Source: an uncultured Prevotellaceae bacterium (GTDB lineage: Bacteria; Bacteroidota; Bacteroidia; Bacteroidales; Bacteroidaceae). From it: DNA of 64,000 bases. The notes below the pieces were generated by a model. That model searched no databases. It was not told the DNA's origin and was given only the letters and a program-made list of their open reading frames with translations. This document shows positions 24,264-32,998 of this stretch, piece after piece (position 1 is the first letter of the stretch; each line of letters starts with the position of its first letter). Location of the stretch: the NCBI GenBank assembly GCA_902771785.1, contig CACXYH010000009.1, positions 62,001 to 126,000 on the forward strand, given 5' to 3'. The position numbers and the translations under genes are program-made.

Positions 24264-26039
24264 ATGTATAGGACAAAAACATGTGGTGAGCTAAGGCTCA
24301 CAGATGCCGGACAACAGGTGACGCTTGCTGGATGGGTGCAGAGAACAAGAAAGATGGGCGGTATGACGTTCGTAGACCTCCGTGACCGCTATGGACTGAC
24401 TCAACTGGTTTTTGACGAGTCGAAGAACGCCGCCTTGTGCGAACAAGCAAACAAGATGGGTCGCGAGTGGTGTATCCAAGTCATTGGAACTGTCAGTGAA
24501 CGCCAGTCGAAGAACCCCAAGATGCCTACAGGCGACATTGAGGTGTTCGTTTCTGAACTGAACGTGCTGAGTGAGAGTCTGACACCGCCTTTCACCATCG
24601 AGGACAATACCGATGGTGGCGATGAACTGCGCATGAAATATCGCTATCTGGATTTGCGCCGTTCGGCTGTTCGCAAGAACCTTGAGTTGCGTCATCGCAT
24701 GACTATTCTCATTCGTAACTTCCTCGACAACCTGAACTTCATCGAAGTAGAGACGCCTATCCTTATCGGCTCAACCCCCGAGGGAGCTCGCGACTTCGTG
24801 GTACCCTCACGCATGAACCCAGGTCAGTTCTATGCTCTTCCTCAAAGTCCGCAAACCCTGAAGCAGTTGCTCATGGTATCGGGCTTCGACCGCTACTTCC
24901 AGATTGCCAAATGCTTCCGCGACGAAGACCTGCGTGCCGACCGTCAGCCGGAATTCACGCAGATTGACTGTGAGATGTCGTTCGTCGAGCAGGAAGACGT
25001 GCTCAACATCTTCGAGGAGCTGGCCCGCCACCTGTTCAAGGAAGTGCGAGGCATAACCCTCCCTCCCCTGCAACGCATGACATGGAACGAGGCCATGCGC
25101 CGTTTCGGCTCCGACAAGCCCGACCTGCGTTTCGGCATGGAGTTTGTCGAGCTGATGGACGTTCTGAAAGGCACTGGTACATTCCCCGTATTCAATGAGG
25201 CCGAATATATTGGCGGCATCTGCGTACCTGGCTGTGCCGGCTACACCCGCAAGCAGCTCGACCAGCTGACCGACTTTGTGAAGCGTCCACAGGTAGGAGC
25301 AAAGGGATTGGTTTACGTGAAGTTCAATGAAGACGGCACCGTAAAGTCGAGCATCAACAAGTTCTATGAGCCTGAGGTTTGGCAGAAGGTCAAAGAAGCC
25401 ATGGGTGCCAAGGACGGCGACCTGGTGCTCATACTGAGTGGCGACAATGCCAATAAGACCCGAGTGCAGCTCTGCACGCTACGTCTGGAAATGGGCGACC
25501 GACTTGGTTTGCGCGACAAGGACAATTTTGTATGTCTGTGGATTGTAGACTTCCCGCTCTTTGAGTGGAGTGATGAAGAGCAGCGCCTCATGGCTACCCA
25601 CCACCCCTTCACCATGCCCAACCCCGACGACATTCCTCTGCTTGACACAGCACCCGAGAAGGTACGCGCCGTGGCCTACGACTTCGTTTGCAATGGTGTA
25701 GAGGTAGGCGGTGGTTCACTGCGTATCCACGACGGAAAGCTTCAGGAGAAGATGTTCCAAATACTGGGTTTCACCCCTGAGCGTGCCATGGCTCAATTTG
25801 GATTCCTGATCAATGCCTTCAAGTATGGAGCACCTCCTCATGCAGGCCTTGCATTCGGTCTCGACCGCTTTGTCAGCCTCATGGCCGGCCTCGACAGTAT
25901 TCGCGACTGTATCGCATTCCCAAAGAACAATTCTGGCCGCGACGTGATGCTCGATGCTCCTGGCGAACTTGACCCCAAACAGCTTGAAGAACTGCAACTG
26001 AGGATTGACCTACGTCAAGAAAACGGACAAACAGAGTAA
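24264..26039 (+). CDS. aspS: Aspartate--tRNA ligase
   Basis: A 591-residue class IIb aminoacyl-tRNA synthetase charging tRNA(Asp). An N-terminal OB-fold anticodon-binding domain (about 1-105, [11 protein letters not shown]) is followed by the catalytic core with motif 2 ([18 protein letters not shown]) and a GAD insertion domain (about 280-400). Motif 3 lies near the C-terminus ([15 protein letters not shown]). The length and GAD domain are those of bacterial AspRS. The sequence does not settle whether it is discriminating or also charges tRNA(Asn). Confidence 0.97.
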   Translation: MYRTKTCGELRLTDAGQQVTLAGWVQRTRKMGGMTFVDLRDRYGLTQLVFDESKNAALCEQANKMGREWCIQVIGTVSERQSKNPKMPTGDIEVFVSELNVLSESLTPPFTIEDNTDGGDELRMKYRYLDLRRSAVRKNLELRHRMTILIRNFLDNLNFIEVETPILIGSTPEGARDFVVPSRMNPGQFYALPQSPQTLKQLLMVSGFDRYFQIAKCFRDEDLRADRQPEFTQIDCEMSFVEQEDVLNIFEELARHLFKEVRGITLPPLQRMTWNEAMRRFGSDKPDLRFGMEFVELMDVLKGTGTFPVFNEAEYIGGICVPGCAGYTRKQLDQLTDFVKRPQVGAKGLVYVKFNEDGTVKSSINKFYEPEVWQKVKEAMGAKDGDLVLILSGDNANKTRVQLCTLRLEMGDRLGLRDKDNFVCLWIVDFPLFEWSDEEQRLMATHHPFTMPNPDDIPLLDTAPEKVRAVAYDFVCNGVEVGGGSLRIHDGKLQEKMFQILGFTPERAMAQFGFLINAFKYGAPPHAGLAFGLDRFVSLMAGLDSIRDCIAFPKNNSGRDVMLDAPGELDPKQLEELQLRIDLRQENGQTE

Positions 26040-26079
26040 TTAGTCTAAGTGTCAAGTGCTTGTAATCAATAAGATGTCG

Positions 26080-26087
26080 TAATTTTG
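26080..26087 (+). promoter_or_regulatory. -7 box of the winged-helix (DUF2582) gene promoter
   Basis: TAATTTTG overlaps the in-frame ATG at 26085, so that ATG cannot be used; the ATG at 26139 follows with a normal leader of about 50 nt. Confidence 0.6.
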
Positions 26088-26138
26088 CACGTGAAAATAG
26101 ATGAAATCATTTTCAATAGTGTTTTAAGTTTTATTATT

Positions 26139-26432
26139 ATGGCAGAAAAGAAAGCAACAAAGGCTACTGAGACAAAGGCTACAGCAGCAAAGAAAACCAC
26201 AACAACGAAGAAAGCAGCTGTAAAGGCCGCAGTGGTAGTTAATGCAGAAAACATTGGTTTCAAAGCAGGTGATGTTTATCAGGCTCTGGCAGCAGCAGAG
26301 AAGGCACTGAGCGTAAGCGAGATTGCCAAGGCTGCAAAAATTTCTGAAGAAGAGGCTCTGCTTGGACTTGGCTGGCTCTTCAAGGAGGGCAAGCTCCTGA
26401 GCGCAGAGGACAACAAGATTGTTCTGGCCTAA
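26139..26432 (+). CDS. DUF2582-type winged-helix protein
   Basis: A 97-residue protein. The first about 35 residues are a Lys/Thr/Ala-rich, flexible basic tail (MAEKKATKATETKATAAKKT...). The rest is a small winged helix-turn-helix (AGDVYQALAAAEKALSVSEI...EEEALLGLGWLFKEGKL), as in the DUF2582 family common in Bacteroidales. The histone-like tail suggests DNA or RNA binding, possibly as a nucleoid-associated protein. No specific function is known to me. A strong intrinsic terminator follows directly. Confidence 0.82.
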   Translation: MAEKKATKATETKATAAKKTTTTKKAAVKAAVVVNAENIGFKAGDVYQALAAAEKALSVSEIAKAAKISEEEALLGLGWLFKEGKLLSAEDNKIVLA

Positions 26433-26463
26433 AGACTGGAAAAGAGAACTTTTAGACAATAAG

Positions 26464-26502
26464 AAAGGTCGGTAAGTACAATATATTTACCGACCTTTTT
26501 TA
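26464..26502 (+). terminator. Intrinsic terminator after the DUF2582 gene
   Basis: A perfect 12-bp stem (26464-26475 with 26487-26498) with an 11-nt loop is followed by a run of Ts that continues the right arm. It lies 32 bp after the DUF2582 stop and only 12 bp before the next start codon. Confidence 0.85.
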
Positions 26503-26513
26503 TAGGACAAGAC

Positions 26514-26855
26514 ATGACATACGACCAGCAGATACTACAAATACTCACGCAAGCAGGCGAACATGGCATCAGCGTTCAGGCACTGGCCAAACACGTCTAC
26601 AACATCAACTGCACCTTCTTTTCGCAGCCCGACTTGCAAGAGGTACATCAGTATGTACAGCAGTATCTGCTTAAGAACAGCAAATCACAGCAGTCGCTCA
26701 TAGAAAGTACCGGACGCCGCGGCTTCTACAGGCTGAACACGCAAGGTTCGGCAGATGCCCGCCAACTGATGCTACAGTTTCAGGATGACAGCGATGAGGA
26801 AAAAGAAGAGGAGAAGCCTTCGGAAGACCTCTCGCTCTGTTTATTTGATTTCTGA
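26514..26855 (+). CDS. Hypothetical winged-helix-like small protein
   Basis: A 113-residue protein with no family I recognise. Residues 1-75 (MTYDQQILQILTQAGEHGIS...) look like a helix-turn-helix or winged-helix domain with a final GRRGFYRLN beta-wing. The C-terminal 35 residues are highly acidic (DDSDEEKEEEKPSEDLS). The start codon is 12 bp after an intrinsic terminator and no TAnnTTTG box is visible between, so expression would need read-through or a weak promoter within the hairpin. Its stop overlaps the end of the converging glycosyltransferase gene by 15 bp. Confidence 0.7.
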   Translation: MTYDQQILQILTQAGEHGISVQALAKHVYNINCTFFSQPDLQEVHQYVQQYLLKNSKSQQSLIESTGRRGFYRLNTQGSADARQLMLQFQDDSDEEKEEEKPSEDLSLCLFDF

Positions 26856-27980
26856 TCTGATTTCTGAATACACTTCTTTGTAGAGTGCCAGCAATTGCTC
26901 TGCCGTATTTTTCCAAGAGAAGAGCTTTGCCTGCCTCAGCCCATATTCGCTTTGCTGCCGATAGAAGTCGGCATCGCGTTCCAATTGTATCAGCTTTGCA
27001 GCTATCTCGTCAGAGCTTTCCGGATTGACGAGTATGGCATCTGCGCCACCAATCTCCGGCATCGACGAGGTGTTGCTCGTCACCACAGGCGTGCCACATG
27101 CCATGGCCTCAAGAAGCGGAATACCAAAGCTCTCGCGTAGCGAAGTGTAGAGGAAGGCAAAGGCATCATTATATAAATAAGGTAAATCCCGGTTCTCAAT
27201 GTAGCCTGGCAATACCAGCATATCCTCAATATCTTCCAGGTTGTTGCGTATGATGATGTCCTTCAGATACTGGCGGTCGAGGTCAGCCAACAACAACTTC
27301 CGCTTGAAGAACGACTGCCTCACGTATTTGGCATACGCCACCAACGTGCGCTCCGTGTTTTTCTTGGGGTCGGTATTGCCTAAGAACATAATGTATCCTC
27401 TTTCGTCGATATACTTCTTAAACACCTCACCCGTATGCTCCATCGGCTGGAACCACTCATTGTAGCCATTATATATCATGGCCATTTTGCTCTCAGGAAT
27501 GTGCAGTTTTGAGATGATGTTGTCTTTCTCGAACTCACTCACCGTGATGATACGCTTACACTTGCGCAAAATACGCGGCACAACCAGCCGCCGATACAAC
27601 CACCCCATGTTCTGATAGAGCGAATGATTTTCCTTATCGCGCGGCTCCAAGAAGATGATGTCGTGAAGAGTCAGCACCAACGGCACCCCACACCGCAATG
27701 GAGCCGTATTGCTGGTACAATGCAGCAAACCTACCTCCAGCTGCTTCACAGCACGAGGCAATGCGTATTGTTCCCACAATGGATAGCTGGGGGTGCTGAG
27801 TTCGATAACATGCATATTTCTCGTGTCAGAAACGCAGCGGTCCGGGCCTGGTTTCACAAAGACGAAATACTCATTCCGCTTGTCTATCTGTTGCAACTCC
27901 AGAATTTCCTGCAGCACGACATAGTCCATGCCATGCTTATTCTTACGGAATATTCTCTGTGCTTCAATACCTATCCTCAT
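26841..27980 (-). CDS. GT4-family glycosyltransferase
   Basis: A 379-residue GT-B fold retaining glycosyltransferase (GT4, glycosyl transferase group 1). The N-terminal Rossmann half (about 1-180) contains [10 protein letters not shown]. The C-terminal nucleotide-sugar half shows [45 protein letters not shown] (the E-x7-E signature region) and a terminal [12 protein letters not shown]. There is no signal or membrane segment. It overlaps the acyltransferase gene upstream by 4 bp (27977-27980), indicating translational coupling. Context suggests surface polysaccharide or lipid-linked glycan assembly; donor and acceptor are unknown. Confidence 0.9.
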   Translation of the reverse strand: MRIGIEAQRIFRKNKHGMDYVVLQEILELQQIDKRNEYFVFVKPGPDRCVSDTRNMHVIELSTPSYPLWEQYALPRAVKQLEVGLLHCTSNTAPLRCGVPLVLTLHDIIFLEPRDKENHSLYQNMGWLYRRLVVPRILRKCKRIITVSEFEKDNIISKLHIPESKMAMIYNGYNEWFQPMEHTGEVFKKYIDERGYIMFLGNTDPKKNTERTLVAYAKYVRQSFFKRKLLLADLDRQYLKDIIIRNNLEDIEDMLVLPGYIENRDLPYLYNDAFAFLYTSLRESFGIPLLEAMACGTPVVTSNTSSMPEIGGADAILVNPESSDEIAAKLIQLERDADFYRQQSEYGLRQAKLFSWKNTAEQLLALYKEVYSEIRSEIK

Positions 27981-28567
27981 AGTTTTCTAATTATTTTTGC
28001 AGGAACACCAGCCACCAACGAATGTGCAGGAACATCTTTCGTAACTACAGCACCTGCAGCAACTACAGAATGACTGCCAATACTAACGCCAGGAAGGACT
28101 ACAGCATTAGCCCCTATCCAAACATCATCAGCAATGGTTACCGGGTTTGTGGAAACCCCTTGTTCGTCAATGCGTAACTCAACATTTTCAAAATTGTGGT
28201 TAAGGGCTGTAACGGTGATGCCTTGTGCCAGGTTTACGTGATTTCCAATTGTAACAGGACCTATAACAGTATTATGGAGTCCGATACGAGTGTGGTCGCC
28301 AATGATGACGTCGCCTACCGCGTTATTGATACAGGCACCAGACTCCACCACGCTATACTGCCCTAAGGAGAAACGCCGGTAGGGAGGCGTGTCCATCCGA
28401 ACCGAAGCATGAATCTTTGAGTGCCGGCCTCGATGCTGGTATAGCGGAGCCAGCATGCGAACATACCATCGCGGCCGAGTCTGCACCTGGTTCATGATGA
28501 TCCAGTCCAGCAGTCTCTTCAGCCGCACGTTACCATTCAATTTGTGCCTAATTTGGTCGTTGTTCAT
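27977..28567 (-). CDS. Left-handed beta-helix acetyltransferase (WcaF-like)
   Basis: A 196-residue hexapeptide-repeat acyltransferase. After a basic N-terminal region the sequence forms repeated hexapeptides ([20 protein letters not shown], then [16 protein letters not shown]) with the catalytic-type histidine in ALNHNFE. The C-terminal coil has [20 protein letters not shown] and [14 protein letters not shown], typical of the maa/nodL/WcaF group that O-acetylates sugars of exopolysaccharides. It is first in an operon with the GT4 gene and divergent from a GT2 gene, which together make a small polysaccharide-modification cluster. Confidence 0.9.
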   Translation of the reverse strand: MNNDQIRHKLNGNVRLKRLLDWIIMNQVQTRPRWYVRMLAPLYQHRGRHSKIHASVRMDTPPYRRFSLGQYSVVESGACINNAVGDVIIGDHTRIGLHNTVIGPVTIGNHVNLAQGITVTALNHNFENVELRIDEQGVSTNPVTIADDVWIGANAVVLPGVSIGSHSVVAAGAVVTKDVPAHSLVAGVPAKIIRKL

Positions 28568-28591
28568 TGCTTTTTAGCATTTCTAAAGCAC

Positions 28592-28599
28592 AAAATTAC
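28592..28599 (-). promoter_or_regulatory. -7 box of the acyltransferase-GT4 operon promoter
   Basis: Minus-strand TAATTTTG, 25 bp before the ATG at 28567, back-to-back with the GT2 promoter. Confidence 0.55.
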
Positions 28600-28630
28600 G
28601 ATTTATTTCTCATCTTTCCAAATTTTTTAT

Positions 28631-28638
28631 TAAGTTTG
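28631..28638 (+). promoter_or_regulatory. -7 box of the GT2 gene promoter
   Basis: TAAGTTTG, 34 bp before the ATG at 28672. Confidence 0.5.
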
Positions 28639-28671
28639 TAGCCGAAAACAAAAAAAACATAGAAGAACCAA

Positions 28672-29862
28672 ATGATACTTGCACTAAAACTCACCTTCTG
28701 GCTAAGCCTTGCACTCGTATTCTATACCTACATAGGCTACGGCATTTTGTTGTACATTATTCTTAAAATAAAGCGGCTGATATGGGGCACGCCTCTGGAA
28801 CCAAACCTCCCGCTCGACGACCGCCTGCTGCCCGATGTCACCTTGATGATTTGTGCATACAACGAGCAAGACATCATTGCCGAGAAGATGGACAACATCC
28901 GCCAGCTCGACTACCCTGCCGAGCACCTTACCGTGATGTGGGTGACCGACGGAAGCAACGACCAATCCAACGAGCTCCTGTCGCAGTATCCTGAGGTCAA
29001 GCTCGTCTTTAGCCCCGAACGGCGCGGCAAGGCTGCGGCCATGCAGCACGGACTCAGGGAGAACAAGGCAGGCATCGTGGTGTTTACCGATGCCAACACC
29101 ATGCTCAACGCTGCTGCTATCAAGGAAATCGTACGACAGATGAAGAAGATGGACGTGAGCTGCGTCAGCGGAGAGAAGCGTGTGGCCGCCCGGACGAAGG
29201 GAGAGACAGCTGCCGAAGGCGAGGGCCTCTACTGGAAATACGAGAGTACGCTGAAGCGCTGGGACAGCGAGCTCTACTCCGCCATGGGAGCTGCCGGCGA
29301 ACTCTTTGCCGTCAAGATGGAGCACTACGTGCCTGCACCCTCCAACGCCTTGCTCGACGACTTCATGATGTCGATGCTCATCGTCAAGAACGGCCACCGC
29401 ATAGCCTACACATCCGAGGCCTACGCCATGGAATACGGTTCGGCCGACCTGCAAGAGGAATCGAAGCGTAAGCGGAGGATAGCCGCCGGCGGACTGCAAA
29501 GCATCTGGTGGCTGCGCTCCCTGATGAACCCCTTCAAGCACCCCAAGGTGGCCTTCCAGTTCGTGAGCCACCGTGTGCTGCGGTGGAGCATCACTCCCAT
29601 TGCGCTGCTCCTGCTCATTCCGCTCAACATTCTGCTCGTCTGGCAGGGGGCCGGTCTCGTCTACGACGTCATTCTCTTCCTCCAAATCGCCTTCTACCTC
29701 ATGGCTGCCGTGGGCTATATACTGTCAAAGATGGGGCGTCCCAGCAAATTGCTGAACATTCCCGGCTACTTTATCTTCATGAATGTCAATGTGTTCAGAG
29801 GCATGGCCTACCTGCGCACACACAAGACAAGCGGAACCTGGGAAAAAGCGCGGAGAGGATAA
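28672..29862 (+). CDS. Membrane-bound GT2-family glycosyltransferase
   Basis: A 396-residue processive-type GT2 enzyme. An N-terminal membrane helix (about 4-30) precedes the GT-A domain with VTLMICAYNEQDIIAEK, the donor-binding WVTDGSNDQS, FTDANT (DxD-like) and a C-terminal QEESKRKRRIAAGG segment resembling the Q/RxxRW-type region. Two or three more membrane helices lie at about 300-375. Such enzymes make or extend surface polysaccharides such as poly-N-acetylglucosamine-like or capsule chains. It is divergent from the acyltransferase-GT4 operon. Product identity cannot be read from sequence. Confidence 0.88.
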   Translation: MILALKLTFWLSLALVFYTYIGYGILLYIILKIKRLIWGTPLEPNLPLDDRLLPDVTLMICAYNEQDIIAEKMDNIRQLDYPAEHLTVMWVTDGSNDQSNELLSQYPEVKLVFSPERRGKAAAMQHGLRENKAGIVVFTDANTMLNAAAIKEIVRQMKKMDVSCVSGEKRVAARTKGETAAEGEGLYWKYESTLKRWDSELYSAMGAAGELFAVKMEHYVPAPSNALLDDFMMSMLIVKNGHRIAYTSEAYAMEYGSADLQEESKRKRRIAAGGLQSIWWLRSLMNPFKHPKVAFQFVSHRVLRWSITPIALLLLIPLNILLVWQGAGLVYDVILFLQIAFYLMAAVGYILSKMGRPSKLLNIPGYFIFMNVNVFRGMAYLRTHKTSGTWEKARRG

Positions 29863-29922
29863 AAATTTGACTTCGCCAGCATTTTTTATTCAAAAACATG
29901 CAAGAAATTAAAAAATTATCAC

Positions 29923-29930
29923 TACTTTTG
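29923..29930 (+). promoter_or_regulatory. -7 box of the hybrid histidine kinase promoter
   Basis: TACTTTTG, 28 bp before the ATG at 29959. It makes the GTG at 29935 an unlikely start because it would fall at the transcription start. Confidence 0.55.
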
Positions 29931-29958
29931 CAAGGTGTTACACTCACCAAGAACACTG

Positions 29959-31206
29959 ATGGAACAGGACGAAAGAGAAGAATTGTTGCGTAAACTTGCT
30001 GAAGCCGACCAAAAATTACAGGTTGTCAGTCAGCAATTAGAGCAAGCAAACAAGAAGCTCAAAGAATATGAAGAGAAAACGGCAAGCGCTGAAAGAGCCA
30101 GCAAAATGAAGTCGCTCTTTCTGGCCAACATGTCGCACGAGATTCGTACACCCCTAAACGCTATCGAAGGTTTCTCCCGCATCATGGTGGAAACCGACTC
30201 CCCTGAAGAGCGCATGAGCTATATGGAAATTATTGAAAGCAATAACTCCCGCCTGATGAGCCTGGTCAACGAGATTCTTGACCTGAGCCGTGTCGAGTCT
30301 GGCGAGATTACCATCAAGAACGAAGCCACCGACTTGAACTCATTGATGAACAGCATCATACAGCTCTTCAAGTTCCGCTGCCCGGAAACCATCAAGCTCT
30401 CATGGACGAAGCCGAATATGCCCGTCAACATGGTTACCGACAGCAACCGGCTCATTCAGGTGTTCTCCAACCTCATCTCAAATTCATTGAAGCACACCAC
30501 GAAGGGAGCCATCACCTTTGGCTACAGGCTGACTGAGCAGGCAAAGAAGATAGAGTTCTATGTGTCAGACACGGGTGCAGGCATCGACCCCAGCTTCATC
30601 GGAAGGGTGTTCGACGCCTATGCCTCGAAAGATGCCGACCAGCAGAAGGGCTACGGACTGGGACTGGCGCTCTGCCGCATCATCGTCGAGAAGATGGGAG
30701 GCACGATAGGCGTACAGTCAGAGCTGGGAAAGGGCTCCACCTTCACCTTCATATTGCCGTTCCAGGGCACCATCGGCAACATGTCGGCATTCAACCGCAC
30801 CATAGCCGTCAGGACGCTGCGCGTCAGCGGCCGGACGAACGAGAATATGAAGACCGTGCTGGTGGCCGAAGACGAGGAGAGCAACTACGAGCTGGTGCGC
30901 ACCGTGCTGCAGAAGCGCTATCGGCTGCTGCGTGCCCACAATGGAATCGAGGCGGTGAACATCAGCCAGGACGAGAAGCCCGACCTCATCCTCATGGATA
31001 TCCGCATGCCGGAGCTGAACGGCCTCGATGCCACCCGCATCATCAAGGAAGTAAATCCTCACACCCCCATCATCGCCCTCAGCGCCTATGCCTTCGAGGA
31101 GAACATCCGCGAAGCCAAGGCAGCCGGCTGCGACCACTTCATGTCGAAGCCCTTCCGTGTGGAGGACCTCATCGAGACAGTAGGCAAATACATCGAAAAA
31201 TCATAG
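29959..31206 (+). CDS. Soluble hybrid histidine kinase / response regulator
   Basis: A 415-residue cytoplasmic hybrid kinase with no membrane segment. An N-terminal coiled coil (about 5-50) is followed by HisKA with phospho-acceptor H60 in MSHEIRTPLNAIEGF and a HATPase domain (about 150-280) with N box ISNSLKHT and G boxes DTGAGID and GYGLGLALC. A C-terminal receiver domain (about 295-415) has acceptor D347 in LILMDIRMPEL. No sensor domain or DNA-binding output is present, so it is probably driven through its coiled coil or a partner and passes phosphate to a separate regulator. The next gene, an EEP membrane protein, follows by 27 bp. Confidence 0.9.
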   Translation: MEQDEREELLRKLAEADQKLQVVSQQLEQANKKLKEYEEKTASAERASKMKSLFLANMSHEIRTPLNAIEGFSRIMVETDSPEERMSYMEIIESNNSRLMSLVNEILDLSRVESGEITIKNEATDLNSLMNSIIQLFKFRCPETIKLSWTKPNMPVNMVTDSNRLIQVFSNLISNSLKHTTKGAITFGYRLTEQAKKIEFYVSDTGAGIDPSFIGRVFDAYASKDADQQKGYGLGLALCRIIVEKMGGTIGVQSELGKGSTFTFILPFQGTIGNMSAFNRTIAVRTLRVSGRTNENMKTVLVAEDEESNYELVRTVLQKRYRLLRAHNGIEAVNISQDEKPDLILMDIRMPELNGLDATRIIKEVNPHTPIIALSAYAFEENIREAKAAGCDHFMSKPFRVEDLIETVGKYIEKS

Positions 31207-31233
31207 TCACATTTTTTTTAAGCAAGTTACCAT

Positions 31234-32289
31234 ATGGGAAAGTTGGCAGTCTATAAGTATATCGGTTTCATGTTCCTCATCGTTACCGTTATTATGTCCG
31301 CATTCACCTTGTTCGGACTGTATGGAGGCGACTCCGATCCTACACACAACACGATTTCGGCGCTGCTCGTCTATCTGCTGCCGGTGCTCATCATCGGCGA
31401 TGCGGTCTTGCTGCTCTACTGGGTGGTGCGCCGCCGCTGGCATTGGGCCCTCATTCCGTTTGTCACCATCCTCTGCTGCATTCCTTACATCCGCACCATC
31501 TGGCAGACGGGGTGGTTCTCTACCCACGAAGAGGGCCAGCCGGGCATCAAGATTGCCACCTACAACGTGGCCATGTTCGGACGCGAGACGTCGGGCTTCA
31601 AGTCAGAAGACATTCTCTCCGAGATGAAGAGCCATCAGGTCGACATTCTCTGCCTGCAGGAGTACAATGAGTTCAGCGGCGACAAGGACAACACGGCCAG
31701 CTACAAGGAGTACTTCCCCTACTGCGAGAAGGGCCAGCAAGACATGATCATCTTCAGCCGCTATCCCATCACGGCCACGAAGAACATTCCTTTCGAGTAC
31801 ACGAACAACAGCGCCATGTGGGCCGACGTGAACGTGGAGGGAAAGACGCTGCGCGTGTTCAACGTACACCTCGAGACGACGGGCATCAACCGCACCCTGC
31901 ACCAGGCCGGCAAGATGCAGGCACGTGGCGTTCAGATTGAGAACAACCGCCTCTTCGAGGCCATCTTCGGCAACTACACCTTCGGCATGATTGTGCGTGC
32001 GGGGCAGGCCAACATGATGGCGATGGAGATGCGCGAGAGCGAGCACCCCATCCTGCTCTGCGGCGACTTCAACGACGTGCCCTACTCCTACGTCTACAAC
32101 ACCATGAAGGGCGACCTCGTCGACGGCTTCCAGGAGTGCGGCAAGGGCTTCATGCAGACCTATCGGGGAAAGAAGCCCGTGCGCATCGACTACCTCTTCC
32201 ACGACAAGACGCTCAAGGGACTTAACTACTATAAGACCGACATCAACTACTCCGACCACGTGCCGGTATTCATGAAAGTAGCTCTCTGA
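31234..32289 (+). CDS. Membrane-anchored endonuclease/exonuclease/phosphatase protein
   Basis: A 351-residue protein with three N-terminal membrane helices (about 8-28, 42-62, 68-88) and an outward EEP-fold domain (about 100-350). The metal-binding motifs are KIATYNVAMFGRE, LCLQEYNEF (Glu), NVHLETTG, LCGDFNDVPYSY and YSDHVPVFM. EEP enzymes cleave phosphodiesters in nucleic acids, phospholipids or inositol phosphates; the membrane anchor favours a periplasmic substrate. Such three-helix EEP proteins are frequent in Bacteroidetes without an assigned substrate. It probably shares a transcript with the kinase upstream and ends in a terminator overlapping the stop codon. Confidence 0.85.
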   Translation: MGKLAVYKYIGFMFLIVTVIMSAFTLFGLYGGDSDPTHNTISALLVYLLPVLIIGDAVLLLYWVVRRRWHWALIPFVTILCCIPYIRTIWQTGWFSTHEEGQPGIKIATYNVAMFGRETSGFKSEDILSEMKSHQVDILCLQEYNEFSGDKDNTASYKEYFPYCEKGQQDMIIFSRYPITATKNIPFEYTNNSAMWADVNVEGKTLRVFNVHLETTGINRTLHQAGKMQARGVQIENNRLFEAIFGNYTFGMIVRAGQANMMAMEMRESEHPILLCGDFNDVPYSYVYNTMKGDLVDGFQECGKGFMQTYRGKKPVRIDYLFHDKTLKGLNYYKTDINYSDHVPVFMKVAL

Positions 32290-32311
32290 CCTCAGAGAGC
32301 TACTCTTTTTT
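32277..32311 (+). terminator. Intrinsic terminator overlapping the EEP stop codon
   Basis: A 13-bp perfect stem (32277-32289 with 32292-32304) with a 2-nt spacer is followed by CTTTTTT. The stop codon is inside the left arm. Confidence 0.85.
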
Positions 32312-32350
32312 CGGATCAGTCCGAAAACTTGGTTGACTGTTGGCGCTCGA

Positions 32351-32458
32351 AATCCCCTCCCATGTAGGGGAGGGGCTGGGGGTGGGGTCAGTAATATAAT
32401 GTCGGTGAAGAAGTTGCTGACCCCACCCCTGTCCCCTCCCCTACATGGGAGGGGAATT
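32351..32458. repeat. REP-like G/C-rich inverted repeat (about 40-bp arms)
   Basis: Arms 32351-32391 and 32417-32458 are nearly perfect complements. Each arm contains its own smaller hairpin (CCCCTCCcatgtaGGGGAGGGG). The 25-nt loop is unremarkable. This gap of 231 bp between the converging EEP and AlaX genes holds only the terminator and this element. I recall similar C/G-strand palindromes scattered between genes in many Bacteroidetes genomes. Confidence 0.75.
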
Positions 32459-32520
32459 CAATGCTGATCCCTTTTTTCTGTGTGTGTCCGGCAGGCTTCG
32501 TCTGCCGTTCGTTGTTTTTT

Positions 32521-32991
32521 TTATTGCACAATCTTGAACCTGATGCGGTAGGAGCATTCATGCTCGTCCCAGTTCGAGCCGAGCATCTCAAACCGCCCTA
32601 TCTGCGCCGTGCTCCTCACGTGCTTGCCTATGCAGGGACACACGTCGTAGTCGCCGATGCGCACCAGTCTGATGGTGTCCGACGCATCTTCCGGCAGGCG
32701 GCTCAGCTCGATGTCCTCGGGCAGCTCGTCGCGCGTCACGTATTCGAAGGTCACGGGCAGGTCGGCTTCTATCAGCTCGTTCATCCTGCGCGCTATCTCC
32801 TTCTCCTCCTTGCGGTCGGGCTTGTGGTCCAGGTGGAAGCTCATCTTGCTCTTCTTCCTCTCCACGTGGGCATTGAAGCTGCGTCCGCAGCCAAACAGCC
32901 GTATCATCGTCTGGTTCAGCAGGTGCTCCGCCGTGTGTGCCGGCGGAAACTCCTCCTTGTTGTGCTCGTTCAGCAGATATTCCTCAGCCAT
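32521..32991 (-). CDS. AlaX-like tRNA editing domain protein
   Basis: A 156-residue stand-alone editing domain related to the second additional domain of alanyl/threonyl-tRNA synthetases. Zinc-site residues are visible as H19-x3-H23 (HTAEHLLN) and C120-x3-H124 (CIGKH). Such proteins deacylate mischarged tRNA, classically Ser- or Gly-tRNA(Ala). The length is close to the short AlaX type. It is the last gene of a minus-strand operon after the GH13 gene (7-bp gap), and the grouping with fabD is odd. Specificity is not resolved by sequence. Confidence 0.82.
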   Translation of the reverse strand: MAEEYLLNEHNKEEFPPAHTAEHLLNQTMIRLFGCGRSFNAHVERKKSKMSFHLDHKPDRKEEKEIARRMNELIEADLPVTFEYVTRDELPEDIELSRLPEDASDTIRLVRIGDYDVCPCIGKHVRSTAQIGRFEMLGSNWDEHECSYRIRFKIVQ

Positions 32992-32998
32992 AGGGGTG

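Noticed and set aside
29935..29958. GTG start for the hybrid kinase
   Set aside because: It is 5 bp after the -7 box, at the expected transcription start; the ATG at 29959 is better.
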